A DNA stretch of 52,232 bases from an uncultured Candidatus Saccharibacteria bacterium. GTDB taxonomy: Bacteria; Patescibacteria; Saccharimonadia; Saccharimonadales; UBA1547. The stretch is from contig CAMLKA010000001.1 of assembly GCA_946480535.1 (NCBI GenBank), forward strand, positions 1 through 52,232, given 5' to 3'. Position 1 is the first letter of the stretch; every line of letters starts with the position of its first letter. Shown here piece by piece: positions 39,744-48,182 of this stretch. The notes under the pieces were generated by a model. It was not told the DNA's origin and made no database searches. It saw nothing but the letters and a program-made list of their open reading frames with translations. Position numbers and translations under genes: made by a program.

Positions 39744-40746
39744 AGTATAACTCCAGAATTAATTTCGCAACCGCCTTGGCATCATGGCGAATCAACGAAC
39801 GGTGCCCGATAAGCGTATCGCCTTGGTTCTCACTTGCCATCTCACCAAGAAAGTCCCCTCCTACCGCTTCATAGTGTTGATTCGATAAGTTCTCGACATC
39901 AGCTAATGTAATGTAGCCGCCCTCTTCTTCATAGCGCTTGGCGACGTATTCAGTTGGCGCCTCCTGGTTATACAAAACGTAATCAAGGAAGTCCCCTCCC
40001 GCAAAGCGTTCAATTTCAGACGCGTGATCACTCACCGTAAAGTTATCGGTCTGCCCCTGTTTACTGACAAGGTTTGATACATAAAAGACTTTCGCCTCAG
40101 TCTTACGAAGCGCCTCGCCCATCCCGTCAATAACGAGCAGCGGGCCCAATGATGTGTAGAGGTCACCTGGCGCGACGACAATAATGTCCGCCTGTTCAAT
40201 TGCTGCGAGCGCCATTGGGTTTGACGTAGCTGATGGTGTTAACGAAAGCCGCGCTCGACGCGGATCATGCTGGAAATACTCGGCATCAATAACTCGCTCA
40301 CCGTGAAGAACAAGGCTCTTGTCGGGCCACTCCATCTTCAAACGAATGTTATCGAGCGTTGCCGGAATAACCGTTCCTCGGATACGAAGAATTTCCGAGG
40401 CCGTCTCGACAGCTTGGCTAAAGTCGCCCGTAATTTGCTCGAGCGCGGACAAAAGGACGTTTCCGAATGAGTGACCCCCAAAAGTACCCGTATCGAAACG
40501 GTACTGAAATAGATCCCGAACCTTTGGCGAGTCACTGAGCGCAACAAGACACTGCCGTACGTCCCCAGGTGGCAACGCACCCAATTCATCGCGAAGCACC
40601 CCCGTGCTCCCCCCATCATCTGCCATGCTGACGATTGCAGCAATCTGGCTTGTATACCTTTTCAAAGCCGACAGCATGGTAAAGCTGCCGGTACCACCGC
40701 CGATAACGGCGATTTTCACTTCATTCTTGGCAAAAGGATCTTTCAT
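39727..40746 (-). CDS. yvcK: YvcK/CofD-like protein (gluconeogenesis factor family)
   Basis: The 339-residue CofD-like protein has VIGGGTGSFTML, MADDGGSTGVLRDELGALPPGD and the later VAPGDLYTSLGPLLVIDGM, all typical of YvcK (bacterial UDP-sugar-binding factor affecting cell shape and carbon flux) rather than of F420-making CofD. TATAAT (40760-40755) lies 8 nt before the ATG, predicting a leaderless mRNA. Confidence 0.9.
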   Translation of the reverse strand: MKDPFAKNEVKIAVIGGGTGSFTMLSALKRYTSQIAAIVSMADDGGSTGVLRDELGALPPGDVRQCLVALSDSPKVRDLFQYRFDTGTFGGHSFGNVLLSALEQITGDFSQAVETASEILRIRGTVIPATLDNIRLKMEWPDKSLVLHGERVIDAEYFQHDPRRARLSLTPSATSNPMALAAIEQADIIVVAPGDLYTSLGPLLVIDGMGEALRKTEAKVFYVSNLVSKQGQTDNFTVSDHASEIERFAGGDFLDYVLYNQEAPTEYVAKRYEEEGGYITLADVENLSNQHYEAVGGDFLGEMASENQGDTLIGHRSLIRHDAKAVAKLILELYYADES

Positions 40747-40766
40747 CTCGCCTTATTATACACTTG

Positions 40767-42287
40767 CTAAGAAATGATATCTTCACCGAAGTGTTTTTGA
40801 AGGCGCATCTTGATAGATCCCTCGTGGCGACCGAGGCGCTTGCTTAACTTTTGAAGCGATTCACCTTGCTGGAAATGCTGCTTCAGCTCAGCGTCTTGCT
40901 CGTCGAGCCATGGACGATACGCGTTTGGATAGGTTTCGCGCATCTTCTCAATTTTCTCAGCCCAGCCGGTTGCTGCTTTGCTTTTTTTCGCCGGCTCTTT
41001 CGCGCGCTTTTCGGCGTTCCCCGCTAAATGGGCATACTGTTTCGCTGCTTGTCCCGCCTTATCGCGGAGGTGTACATCAATAAGCTGCGCCTCTGGACTC
41101 ACGCGAAGTGCCATCTGGTTAATACCGGTAAGGTAAAGGTTATTGACATTCTTTACACGGCTCAACGCAACGTAGCCCATCCCTTCGACAAATGCCTTGC
41201 GAAGATCAATACGTGCCGCATCGAGGGTCATACCCTGCGACTTATGAACCGTAATTGCCCACGCTAAACGGAGCGGAATCTGTGTAATACTTGCCCGCTT
41301 TTTGTCACCATCGCGAAGCTCCCATGTATCCGGCGACATCGTCACTTCTTTGCCGTTTTGGAATTCAATAATTGGATAGTCTGTGTGTGGCTCGAAATCT
41401 ACTACCACACCAATACTCCCGTTCACGTATTTACGCTCGGGGCTGTTTTTTACGGCCATCACGAGGGCGCCTTGCTTGAGCTTTAGAATCTTCGGTGCCA
41501 ATACTGATCGCTGTAGGTTTTCGACATAATTCTCCGAGCCCGTACTACTCTGTTCATAACTCACCTCATCAGCATCGAGCTCTTTAAGCTTTGCTTCGTT
41601 CATGCTGTCGACATCAATATTTACCGTATGAAGCTCGGTAAGCTGCTCGAGGTCATCGGGGTAGACTTCGGTGCGAGCAAGAAGCGTCTCAGCGTGGTGT
41701 CGACGAACATCGCCAGCACGAATAGCGTTAAGGATGCCGATAAGCGCTTCATCGTCTTGACGGTGCTGCTCTTCAAGGTAACAAATAACGGGGTCGAGCT
41801 CTTGCCATACGTTTGAATTCACAACAAAGCTTCCTGCGCGTGAGTCACCCCTGTTAATTGGTGGAAGCTGGAAGAAGTCTCCCGACATAATAATCTGAAT
41901 ACCACCAAAGGGCAGGTCGGGCTCTTTACGCACCAGACGACACGCTTCATCGACCATATCGAGACGGAAATCGTGCAGCATACTAATCTCATCGATCACA
42001 AGCACGTCGGTCTTTTCAATAATTTCGCGCCGACCCTTCGCAATATGCTCGGCGAATCCAGTTGGAAGATAGTCGCTGACCCCAATACCGGCCCAACTAT
42101 GAATTGTCGTGCCACCCAGGTGTGTTGCCGCCAACCCTGTCGTTGCCGTCACTGAAACATGCTTGCCATCGTGTTTAGCAAGCTTAATAAACTGGTTCAG
42201 CACATACGTCTTACCAGCACCGGCCGGACCGGTGAGCAGCACACTCTCCCCCGAGAGCATTATTTCTAACGCCAATGATTGGTTCAT
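40767..42287 (-). CDS. Pif1/RecD-like superfamily 1 helicase
   Basis: The 506-residue helicase has Walker A GPAGAGKT at residues 20-27, motif Ia TATTGLAATHLGG, Walker B VLVIDEISMLHDF and motifs V/VI near the C-terminus (WAITVHKSQGMTLD, YVALSRVKN). The C-terminal 50 residues form a predicted helix-turn-helix-like segment (LQKLSKRLGRHEGSIKMRLQ). Pif1-like helicases unwind DNA 5'-3' and resolve G-quadruplexes. TATAAT (42301-42296) lies 8 nt before the ATG. Confidence 0.9.
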   Translation of the reverse strand: MNQSLALEIMLSGESVLLTGPAGAGKTYVLNQFIKLAKHDGKHVSVTATTGLAATHLGGTTIHSWAGIGVSDYLPTGFAEHIAKGRREIIEKTDVLVIDEISMLHDFRLDMVDEACRLVRKEPDLPFGGIQIIMSGDFFQLPPINRGDSRAGSFVVNSNVWQELDPVICYLEEQHRQDDEALIGILNAIRAGDVRRHHAETLLARTEVYPDDLEQLTELHTVNIDVDSMNEAKLKELDADEVSYEQSSTGSENYVENLQRSVLAPKILKLKQGALVMAVKNSPERKYVNGSIGVVVDFEPHTDYPIIEFQNGKEVTMSPDTWELRDGDKKRASITQIPLRLAWAITVHKSQGMTLDAARIDLRKAFVEGMGYVALSRVKNVNNLYLTGINQMALRVSPEAQLIDVHLRDKAGQAAKQYAHLAGNAEKRAKEPAKKSKAATGWAEKIEKMRETYPNAYRPWLDEQDAELKQHFQQGESLQKLSKRLGRHEGSIKMRLQKHFGEDIIS

Positions 42288-42335
42288 TACTCTTTATTAT
42301 AATTGACAAACGTTAATTATCGCTAAACACGCGCA

Positions 42336-43493
42336 CTATCCGCGCGGTGGCTCGCCTTCAGGCTCATCAAGAAGTTTCTTGCTCTTAATTTCATAACGGC
42401 GCCCTGTAATCTCACTGGTGATGTAATCCTCGTTAATAAGGTTTACAAACATATCAAGATCATTTCCGTCCATGATGATAATTTTACCTTCATCGTCGGT
42501 CATAAGCTCGAGCTGCATGGTATCAGCGTACTCAACCGCCTGCTCCTGTGTCACAGCACCGACTTCGAGCTTCTGGAGTTTATTGACGATTTTTTTCTTC
42601 TCCATCACCAATGCCTGGAGGTCCATTCCGTCTGGGAAGCTGAGCTTGTACATCTTTTCAATTTCGGCAACCTTCTGGTCGGCAAGAAGCTGCTTCTTAA
42701 ATTCGTAGTTGAAGAGCTTTTCAAACTTACCTTGGTTAAAAATGAAAATGTCTTTGTCGACAATAAGCACCTGGTTGTCACCTGGCACCTTCCAGCCAAA
42801 CTCTGGCTTGAATGGCTTAAACGCCCCTTCGTTAAACTCCCATGCCGTTGCGCCTTGGAGTGCTTGGCCCGCGCTCACCTGCTTTACAACATAGAAGACA
42901 CCCGTTCCATCACGGCGGCTAAAACGTGCCACAATACCCTTAATTCGCTTGAATTCGTGCTCGGTCTCACTAAATTCAACAATGTCGTGACGTTCATGCT
43001 CAATCAAGTGAATCAATGTTTCCGCACGTCCAACCTTCGGGAGGTCGGTACGAAGTAGGGTGTTCTCTTCTTTCTCGGTCAGCTCGTAGTCACGCACGCT
43101 CAGGCCTGTGCCCGCGCCAAGGTTTACATCGTTAATGACGTCAAACAAAAAGAGTGACTTAATTTGTGAATCAAGTTCATCGGCAATTGTCGTCGAATAC
43201 GGTGTGTAGTTTTTATTAAATAGGAAGAATTCTACGCGAAGCTCATTCTTAATCGCGTCGGTTTGATTTGCCCATTGGAAAATATCGACGCCCTGTGCGT
43301 TGTCAGTATTCTTCAGCTCGGCGCGAAGATCATCCGACTTTTCAACCGTCTCTACCGGCGCATTCGCAGCACTCGTTTCAACCGTCACTTCTTCATCGGC
43401 ATCAACCACATCGGACATATCAGTCTTTTCAACAATTTCTTCAGTCGTGTCAGTAATTTCCGGTGACTCCGGAGCTTTTTCAGCATCTTCCAT
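42336..43493 (-). CDS. DUF4868/KwaB-like protein (tentative)
   Basis: The 385-residue soluble protein has an acidic, disordered N-terminal 60 residues. The rest resembles, as far as I can judge by eye, the DUF4868 family that includes KwaB of the Kiwa anti-phage system. Pointers are NELRVEFFLFNKNYTPYSTT early, the AWEFNEGAFKPFKPEFGW segment, and DNQVLIVDKDIFIFNQGKFE with FEKLFNYEFKKQ. No catalytic motif is visible. It lies downstream of rnhA and upstream of the helicase on the minus strand. Alternatively it is a CPR-specific family of unknown role. Confidence 0.5.
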   Translation of the reverse strand: MEDAEKAPESPEITDTTEEIVEKTDMSDVVDADEEVTVETSAANAPVETVEKSDDLRAELKNTDNAQGVDIFQWANQTDAIKNELRVEFFLFNKNYTPYSTTIADELDSQIKSLFLFDVINDVNLGAGTGLSVRDYELTEKEENTLLRTDLPKVGRAETLIHLIEHERHDIVEFSETEHEFKRIKGIVARFSRRDGTGVFYVVKQVSAGQALQGATAWEFNEGAFKPFKPEFGWKVPGDNQVLIVDKDIFIFNQGKFEKLFNYEFKKQLLADQKVAEIEKMYKLSFPDGMDLQALVMEKKKIVNKLQKLEVGAVTQEQAVEYADTMQLELMTDDEGKIIIMDGNDLDMFVNLINEDYITSEITGRRYEIKSKKLLDEPEGEPPRG

Positions 43494-43532
43494 GTGTGTA
43501 TTCCCTATTTATAAACAACAGTCTTAATTGTA

Positions 43533-43952
43533 CTACAAGCGTACGCCTTCGCGGGCCTTATTTGCCCACTCGTCAGCCATCTCGTTTCCTTCATCACCTT
43601 CGTGTCCGCGCACCCAAGTAAGGGTCGCGTTTGAATCTTGGTAAAGAGGATATACTTCCTGAACAATATCAAGATTCTTAATTGGACCGCCGCTCTTTTT
43701 CCAGCCCTTTGCTTCCCAGCCAGGTGCCCATTTAGTAATTACATTAATCCAAAATTCACTATCGGTGAAGATTTCAGCGTGCTCGCCGTTGGCGTCTTTC
43801 AAGGCAGCAACAATCGCCTTCCCCTCCATGCGGATGTTTGTCGTCTCACCATCCTCGCTTCCAAGAATGTGCGGTGCGCCATTTTTAATAACTGCAAAGC
43901 CACCAGGGCCAGGATTAGGGCTCGCAGAGCCATCGGTATAGTAAACAATCAT
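43533..43952 (-). CDS. rnhA: Ribonuclease HI
   Basis: The 139-residue enzyme cuts RNA in RNA-DNA hybrids. The four acidic catalytic residues are D7 (TDGSASPNPG), E43 (RMEGKA), D64 (FTDSEF) and D127 (EMADEWA), with the helper H117 in VRGHEGDEGN. The length is near the E. coli enzyme but lacks part of the basic handle. TACAAT (43965-43960) lies 7 nt before the ATG with an extended TGC. Confidence 0.93.
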   Translation of the reverse strand: MIVYYTDGSASPNPGPGGFAVIKNGAPHILGSEDGETTNIRMEGKAIVAALKDANGEHAEIFTDSEFWINVITKWAPGWEAKGWKKSGGPIKNLDIVQEVYPLYQDSNATLTWVRGHEGDEGNEMADEWANKAREGVRL

Positions 43953-43979
43953 AAACTCTATTGTAGCAGTGGCGACGCC

Positions 43980-44393
43980 CTAGCTAACAATTTCATCGCC
44001 CGAACACTTCTCTTTTGCGTTACTGAGCGTTTTCTTGAAGATAAAGAGCGGTAACACCACACCAGCAAGTACCGTCACAAGCCAAATAATAAGCGGTGCA
44101 AGGAACCACGCCGTAAGATCTTTAATTTCTACGCCACTCGTAAAGAGTGTGGTGAGCCATAGCACAACAAGAGTCGTGACTAGTGCAATCCCCCCACGGA
44201 GCACGGGCATATAGCGAAGCGACATCGACAAGACAAACGGCGTTAAAATAAACTGCGCAATCGTGAAGAAGATGACGCTCCAGAGGAAGCCCGTAGCACT
44301 AAGGTTAAACCCGTCGAGTATCCACGAGGCCAATAGAAGACCGAGCGCGTTACCGAGTAATGTAAGGATAGTAATTGCGAGGAACCTGAGCAT
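43980..44393 (-). CDS. Four-helix membrane protein, phage holin family IV type
   Basis: The 137-residue protein has four membrane helices and a short polar C-terminal tail. The pattern around GNALGLLLASWILDGF and ITTIAQFI-like FFTIAQFILTPFVL resembles the phage_holin_4_2/YvlD-type family, whose cellular members are common and not lytic. AAAGGAG precedes the ATG. Role unknown; membrane stress or envelope function is possible. Confidence 0.72.
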   Translation of the reverse strand: MLRFLAITILTLLGNALGLLLASWILDGFNLSATGFLWSVIFFTIAQFILTPFVLSMSLRYMPVLRGGIALVTTLVVLWLTTLFTSGVEIKDLTAWFLAPLIIWLVTVLAGVVLPLFIFKKTLSNAKEKCSGDEIVS

Positions 44394-44451
44394 AGCTTTT
44401 CTCCTTTGAATATAGTTTTAGTCTACACCCTTTTTATTCAGGCGGGAATAT

Positions 44452-44481
44452 TTGACAATATGTCGTTAAAAGTGTCATAAT
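44452..44481 (+). promoter_or_regulatory. Promoter TTGACA-18-CATAAT of cassette H
   Basis: TTGACA (44452-44457) and CATAAT (44476-44481) are 18 nt apart. The leader is about 66 nt. Confidence 0.65.
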
Positions 44482-44553
44482 AATTTTGATTTACTCTCGC
44501 TGACCAAGAAGGTCTCTCACCTCTCACCCTCGATAAGAACGGAGGTGGTTACC

Positions 44554-44877
44554 GTGAATGACAAGAAGTCACCCCCGGAACCCACCCACACCATCACCCA
44601 TCGACGCTTCGGAACAACGGCGCACGTCCCCCTCCATGAGCGCGTCGGCGGCCAGCTCGACAGGAAGCAGCCTCTCGGACCCGGCGACAAGAAGTATGTC
44701 GCCATGGCGTTCAAGAACACGCCTCCTGTCATGGACAGCGGCCCTGACCTCTCTGACGACTTCGTCGCCTACGGCGCACTCGAGGTCACAAGAATTCAGC
44801 GCGGCCTGGAATACGGCGAAGATCCGAATGCCATGATGGACCACCACGGCGACCCGATCGACCCGCAGGCCGACTGA
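44554..44877 (+). CDS. GC-rich cassette H: unknown small soluble protein (107 aa)
   Basis: I chose GTG 44554 because GGAGGTGG lies seven bases upstream; the GTG at 44545 is inside that site. The protein begins MNDKKSPPEPTHTITHRRFG, is rich in Pro, His and Asp, and ends in an acidic HHGDPIDPQAD tail. No family recognised. GC-rich codons contrast with the flanking membrane-protein gene and glyS. It is a single-gene unit with promoter and terminator. Confidence 0.7.
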   Translation: MNDKKSPPEPTHTITHRRFGTTAHVPLHERVGGQLDRKQPLGPGDKKYVAMAFKNTPPVMDSGPDLSDDFVAYGALEVTRIQRGLEYGEDPNAMMDHHGDPIDPQAD

Positions 44878-44908
44878 ATCGTCGCGCCTTCCGTTCTTAT
44901 CTGAACGG

Positions 44909-44956
44909 GTGAAATGACAAAAAAGCCGCTCTCCTTCGGGAGGGCGGCCATTTCAC
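44909..44956. terminator. Bidirectional terminator between cassette H and glyS
   Basis: GCCGCTCTCC-ttc-GGGAGGGCGGC (44925-44948) is extended by GAAATG/CATTTC. On the minus strand it is followed by six U, so it ends glyS well; plus-strand use for cassette H is weaker. Confidence 0.88.
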
Positions 44957-44971
44957 TTGCGAATAAAGTTC

Positions 44972-46318
44972 TTAGAGTTCTTCTGGCTTTACACGGCGCT
45001 GCTCGGTAGTGTCGCGATCGCGAACCGAAACGAGTCCATCTGTCTCGAGCGTGTCAAAGTCGACAACGACACAGTACGGCGTACCAATTTCATCTTGGCG
45101 ACGGTAGCGCTTTCCGATGTTTCCGTTATCGTCCCACATCACTGCACCATACTTCTTCTTGAGGATTTCATAGACTTCGCGCGCCTTTGCAACAAGCTCT
45201 GGCTTGTTACGGACAAGTGGCGAAACAGCAAACTTCACTGGAGCAAGGTGCTCTGGGAATTTCATAACGATACGCTTTTCGCCATTCACTTCGTCCTCGG
45301 TGTACGCAGCAGTCATAACAGCCATAAGCGCACGCTCTACTCCAAATGATGGTTCAATCACGTGTGGTACAAACTTTTCGTTCGTGCCCTTCACGTTGTA
45401 GTCCATATTCTTTCCACTTTCGCGGGCAATATTACCAAGGTCAAAGTCGGTACGGTAAGCAAGGCCCAAAAGTTCTTCACGGCCAATTGGAAAATCAAAT
45501 TCAAAATCGATGGTGCGCTTGCTATAGTGCGCGCGATCTTCTTCGGGCACCTCAAGCTCGTGCACGTGTTCGTCTGCAAGACCAAGTGCTTGTGTCCACT
45601 TCCACACCTGCTGGCGCCAGTGTTCAAATGATTCTTCCCAAGCGTTCGGGTTTACGAAGTACTCGATTTCCATTTGTTCGAATTCGCGTGAACGGAAAAT
45701 GAAGTCGCGCGGGCTAATTTCATTACGAAACGCCTTACCCTGCTGAGCAAGACCAAATGGAAGGTCTGGATAGAATGAATCAACAACGTTTTTGTAGTTG
45801 GTAAAGATACCTTGGGCGGTTTCTGGGCGAAGGTAGCTAATAGATTTATCGTCAGCAACAGGGCCAACCGTCGTCGTAAACATCATGTTAAATGTGCGGA
45901 CTTCAGAAAGCTCATTACCGTTCGGACTCTTAATACCATTATCACGAATAAGTTGCGTCATCTGCTCGAGATTCAAACCATCCGCAGAATACCCGGCGTC
46001 CTTAATGAGGTGGTCAGCACGGAAGCGCTGCTTTGTCTCAAGGTCTTCAACAAGTGGGTCGGTAAATGTATCAACGTGCCCACTCGCCTGCCATACCTTT
46101 TGGTTCATAAGAATCGCCGCGTCAACGCCGAACATATCTTCGCGTTCATCAACAAACATCTTCCACCAAAGGTTCATAATGTTTCGTTTTAGTTGCACGC
46201 CCAATGGACCGTAGTCCCAGGTACCGCTCAGTCCGCCATAAACGTCAGACCCAGGGTAAATAAAGCCTCGGCGTTTTGCCAAGCTAACAATATCTTCCAT
46301 GTTTTTCTCTGTACTCAT
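44972..46318 (-). CDS. glyS: Glycyl-tRNA synthetase (dimeric class II type)
   Basis: The 448-residue enzyme charges tRNA-Gly. It is the single-chain alpha2 type. The N-terminal SLAKRRGFIYPGSDVYGG and WDYGPLG, the motif-2 region FRNEISPRDFIFRSREFEQME, motif 3 EPSFGVERALMA and the C-terminal anticodon-binding domain (from about residue 360) are all present. I chose ATG 46318 because TATAAT (46334-46329) lies 10 nt upstream; the ATG at 46330 overlaps that box. Confidence 0.95.
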   Translation of the reverse strand: MSTEKNMEDIVSLAKRRGFIYPGSDVYGGLSGTWDYGPLGVQLKRNIMNLWWKMFVDEREDMFGVDAAILMNQKVWQASGHVDTFTDPLVEDLETKQRFRADHLIKDAGYSADGLNLEQMTQLIRDNGIKSPNGNELSEVRTFNMMFTTTVGPVADDKSISYLRPETAQGIFTNYKNVVDSFYPDLPFGLAQQGKAFRNEISPRDFIFRSREFEQMEIEYFVNPNAWEESFEHWRQQVWKWTQALGLADEHVHELEVPEEDRAHYSKRTIDFEFDFPIGREELLGLAYRTDFDLGNIARESGKNMDYNVKGTNEKFVPHVIEPSFGVERALMAVMTAAYTEDEVNGEKRIVMKFPEHLAPVKFAVSPLVRNKPELVAKAREVYEILKKKYGAVMWDDNGNIGKRYRRQDEIGTPYCVVVDFDTLETDGLVSVRDRDTTEQRRVKPEEL

Positions 46319-46378
46319 AATTAGGCTCATTATAGCACACCCACTCCTGTCTCCACCCCTTAGAACAATTGGAGAAAA

Positions 46379-47062
46379 CTACGTAATATCGACGGCAGCA
46401 TGCTCGCGCACAACGCGAAGCACTTCCGGAAGCAGCACACCAACACCGCCAATTTGCACCAGTACCTTCAAAGGCCGTGTTGCAATGAGCCGTAACAACT
46501 TTATGTGTTCACTCGAAAGCTCGCCGTTTGCCAGTGCCCGAAGCCCCTGCTCTGCCATGTCGTAGCGGTAAAATGTATCCGGTAAGAGCGGCCGCCCCTC
46601 AACATCAAGTTCGAGGTTCAGCTCGTGCCCCAAAAGCGCAGAATACCGTGAATAAAACCATGTCTCAACCAGCGCCAATTGAATGGTCAAAACATCCAAC
46701 CCCGCAAGCGTTTCTTGCAATAAATCAAACCACTCCGGCTCGTCTACCGTTTCACTGGCACGAGCAACCAATTTAACCGCCTGGTATCCAAACTGCAATC
46801 GGTCGTAATCTTCCAAAATATGGCGATAAAAATGATCGAGCTTCGCGGAAGTTAGTACCCCGAGATCACCCTTACCTTCCCCCACCACTACATCGCTTAC
46901 CGCAAAGAGTTCAATACCCCCCGCCAGCTTACTCTTCTCTTTCCGTACTCCGCGCGCCATAACACTGCGGCGTCCATCAGGAGTGAGAAGCTGCACCACC
47001 CTATCGGCTTCTCCGTAATTCGTCCTCCGGAGCACGATTGCCTTTGTGCGTGTTGTCTTCAT
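46379..47062 (-). CDS. recO: Recombination mediator RecO
   Basis: The 227-residue protein has the RecO N-terminal OB fold (TKAIVLRRTNYGEADRVVQLLTPDG-like start, of which AIVLRRTNYGEADRVV is typical) and a helical C-terminal domain. The zinc-binding cysteines of many RecO proteins are absent. RecO loads RecA at gaps. The start overlaps the end of the receiver gene by 4 nt, so it is the last gene of a kinase-receiver-recO operon. Confidence 0.85.
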   Translation of the reverse strand: MKTTRTKAIVLRRTNYGEADRVVQLLTPDGRRSVMARGVRKEKSKLAGGIELFAVSDVVVGEGKGDLGVLTSAKLDHFYRHILEDYDRLQFGYQAVKLVARASETVDEPEWFDLLQETLAGLDVLTIQLALVETWFYSRYSALLGHELNLELDVEGRPLLPDTFYRYDMAEQGLRALANGELSSEHIKLLRLIATRPLKVLVQIGGVGVLLPEVLRVVREHAAVDIT

Positions 47063-47424
47063 AGCAGAACCGCCCTTACCGCAACCGTAAGATCATCTGG
47101 GTGCATTGTTGACTTGTCTACAACGCGCTTCACCCCATATGCTTTGAGTTGTGTATCATTTAGTTGTTCAGCTAAGTTTGTACAAAGAACAACAGGTATT
47201 TCCTTTGTATCCCCATGAGATTGGAGCTCATTTAAAAAAGCGAACGCCGTCGAGCCAGCCAAAAGAACATCCAGAATAATAACGTCGGGCACAAACGAAT
47301 CAACGAGCTCAATCGCCGCCAAAGCATGCGGAGCGATAAGTACCTCGAAGCCTTCTTTCTGAAGCACACCCGCCTCCATCTCGGCGAGCCAGGCGTCATC
47401 CTCTACAAGTAAGACTTTCGTCAT
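47059..47424 (-). CDS. Stand-alone receiver (response regulator)
   Basis: The 121-residue protein is a single receiver domain with acidic pocket E8/D9/D10, phospho-acceptor D52 in VIILDVLL and a lysine in VVDKST. No output domain is present. It overlaps the kinase by 4 nt upstream and recO by 4 nt downstream. Likely signalling is by protein contact. Confidence 0.9.
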   Translation of the reverse strand: MTKVLLVEDDAWLAEMEAGVLQKEGFEVLIAPHALAAIELVDSFVPDVIILDVLLAGSTAFAFLNELQSHGDTKEIPVVLCTNLAEQLNDTQLKAYGVKRVVDKSTMHPDDLTVAVRAVLL

Positions 47425-48131
47425 AGCAAACTCAGCTGCGACGAAGCCTGTAGCTCAACGTAGAACGTCGCCCCGTCTTTATGTCGGACCGCACCAATCG
47501 TACCATTCATTGCCTCGGCAAATTGACTCGCAATATACAAGCCCAGGCCACTGCTTTCTGGCCTCGCATGAATTGACTGCGGCGCTGTACGAAGTTTCTT
47601 TTGCAGTTTCTGCCACATGTCACTGGAAAGTGCAGGGCCATAATCGCGCACACCAATACGAATCACCCCGGCCTTTTTAAAAGCCTGGATCTGCATACTC
47701 ACCGCGGAACCGGGTGTACTGTAATGCAGTGCGTTATCGCTAAAGCCAAGCAAGATACGTCGCAGCAAGTCACGGTTGGCCACCAATAAGAGCGGGTGTT
47801 TGCGTGTCTTTACATCCACTCGCTTACCGTATGCCTCAAAAAGCGGCGCAAGCTCAGAGGCAATATCGCGACACAGTTGCTCTGGATTAATAGGTTCAAG
47901 GTTAAATAATGCCGAATCAAGACGCGCGGATCGGGTTAGGTCGCTTGTAAGCCTAAGCGCTCGTTCGCTCGTGAGGATGGTCTGGCGGAGCAGGCGCTGG
48001 CGCTCAGCATCAGAAAGCTGTTCGTCTTCAAGACGCAGTGCAAGCTGTCGCACCAAAGCAAGTGGCGCTTTTAATTCGTGAGCAGCCGCAATAAGCGGTG
48101 TCACTTCGTACCTACCGTCCCCTCCTGTCAT
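47421..48131 (-). CDS. Soluble histidine kinase (no sensor domain)
   Basis: The 236-residue protein begins almost at the phospho-acceptor, H18 in AAAHELKAPLA, and has HATPase boxes FSDNALHYS, VRDYGP and SSGLGLYIASQF. There is no membrane helix or sensor domain, so input must come from a partner. The ATG is 6 nt after TACACT, predicting a leaderless transcript. First gene of the operon with the receiver and recO. Confidence 0.9.
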   Translation of the reverse strand: MTGGDGRYEVTPLIAAAHELKAPLALVRQLALRLEDEQLSDAERQRLLRQTILTSERALRLTSDLTRSARLDSALFNLEPINPEQLCRDIASELAPLFEAYGKRVDVKTRKHPLLLVANRDLLRRILLGFSDNALHYSTPGSAVSMQIQAFKKAGVIRIGVRDYGPALSSDMWQKLQKKLRTAPQSIHARPESSGLGLYIASQFAEAMNGTIGAVRHKDGATFYVELQASSQLSLL

Positions 48132-48182
48132 GTACCTAGTGTAGCACTTGAAATAAGCTCAGGGCAAAGACAAGCGTGATGA

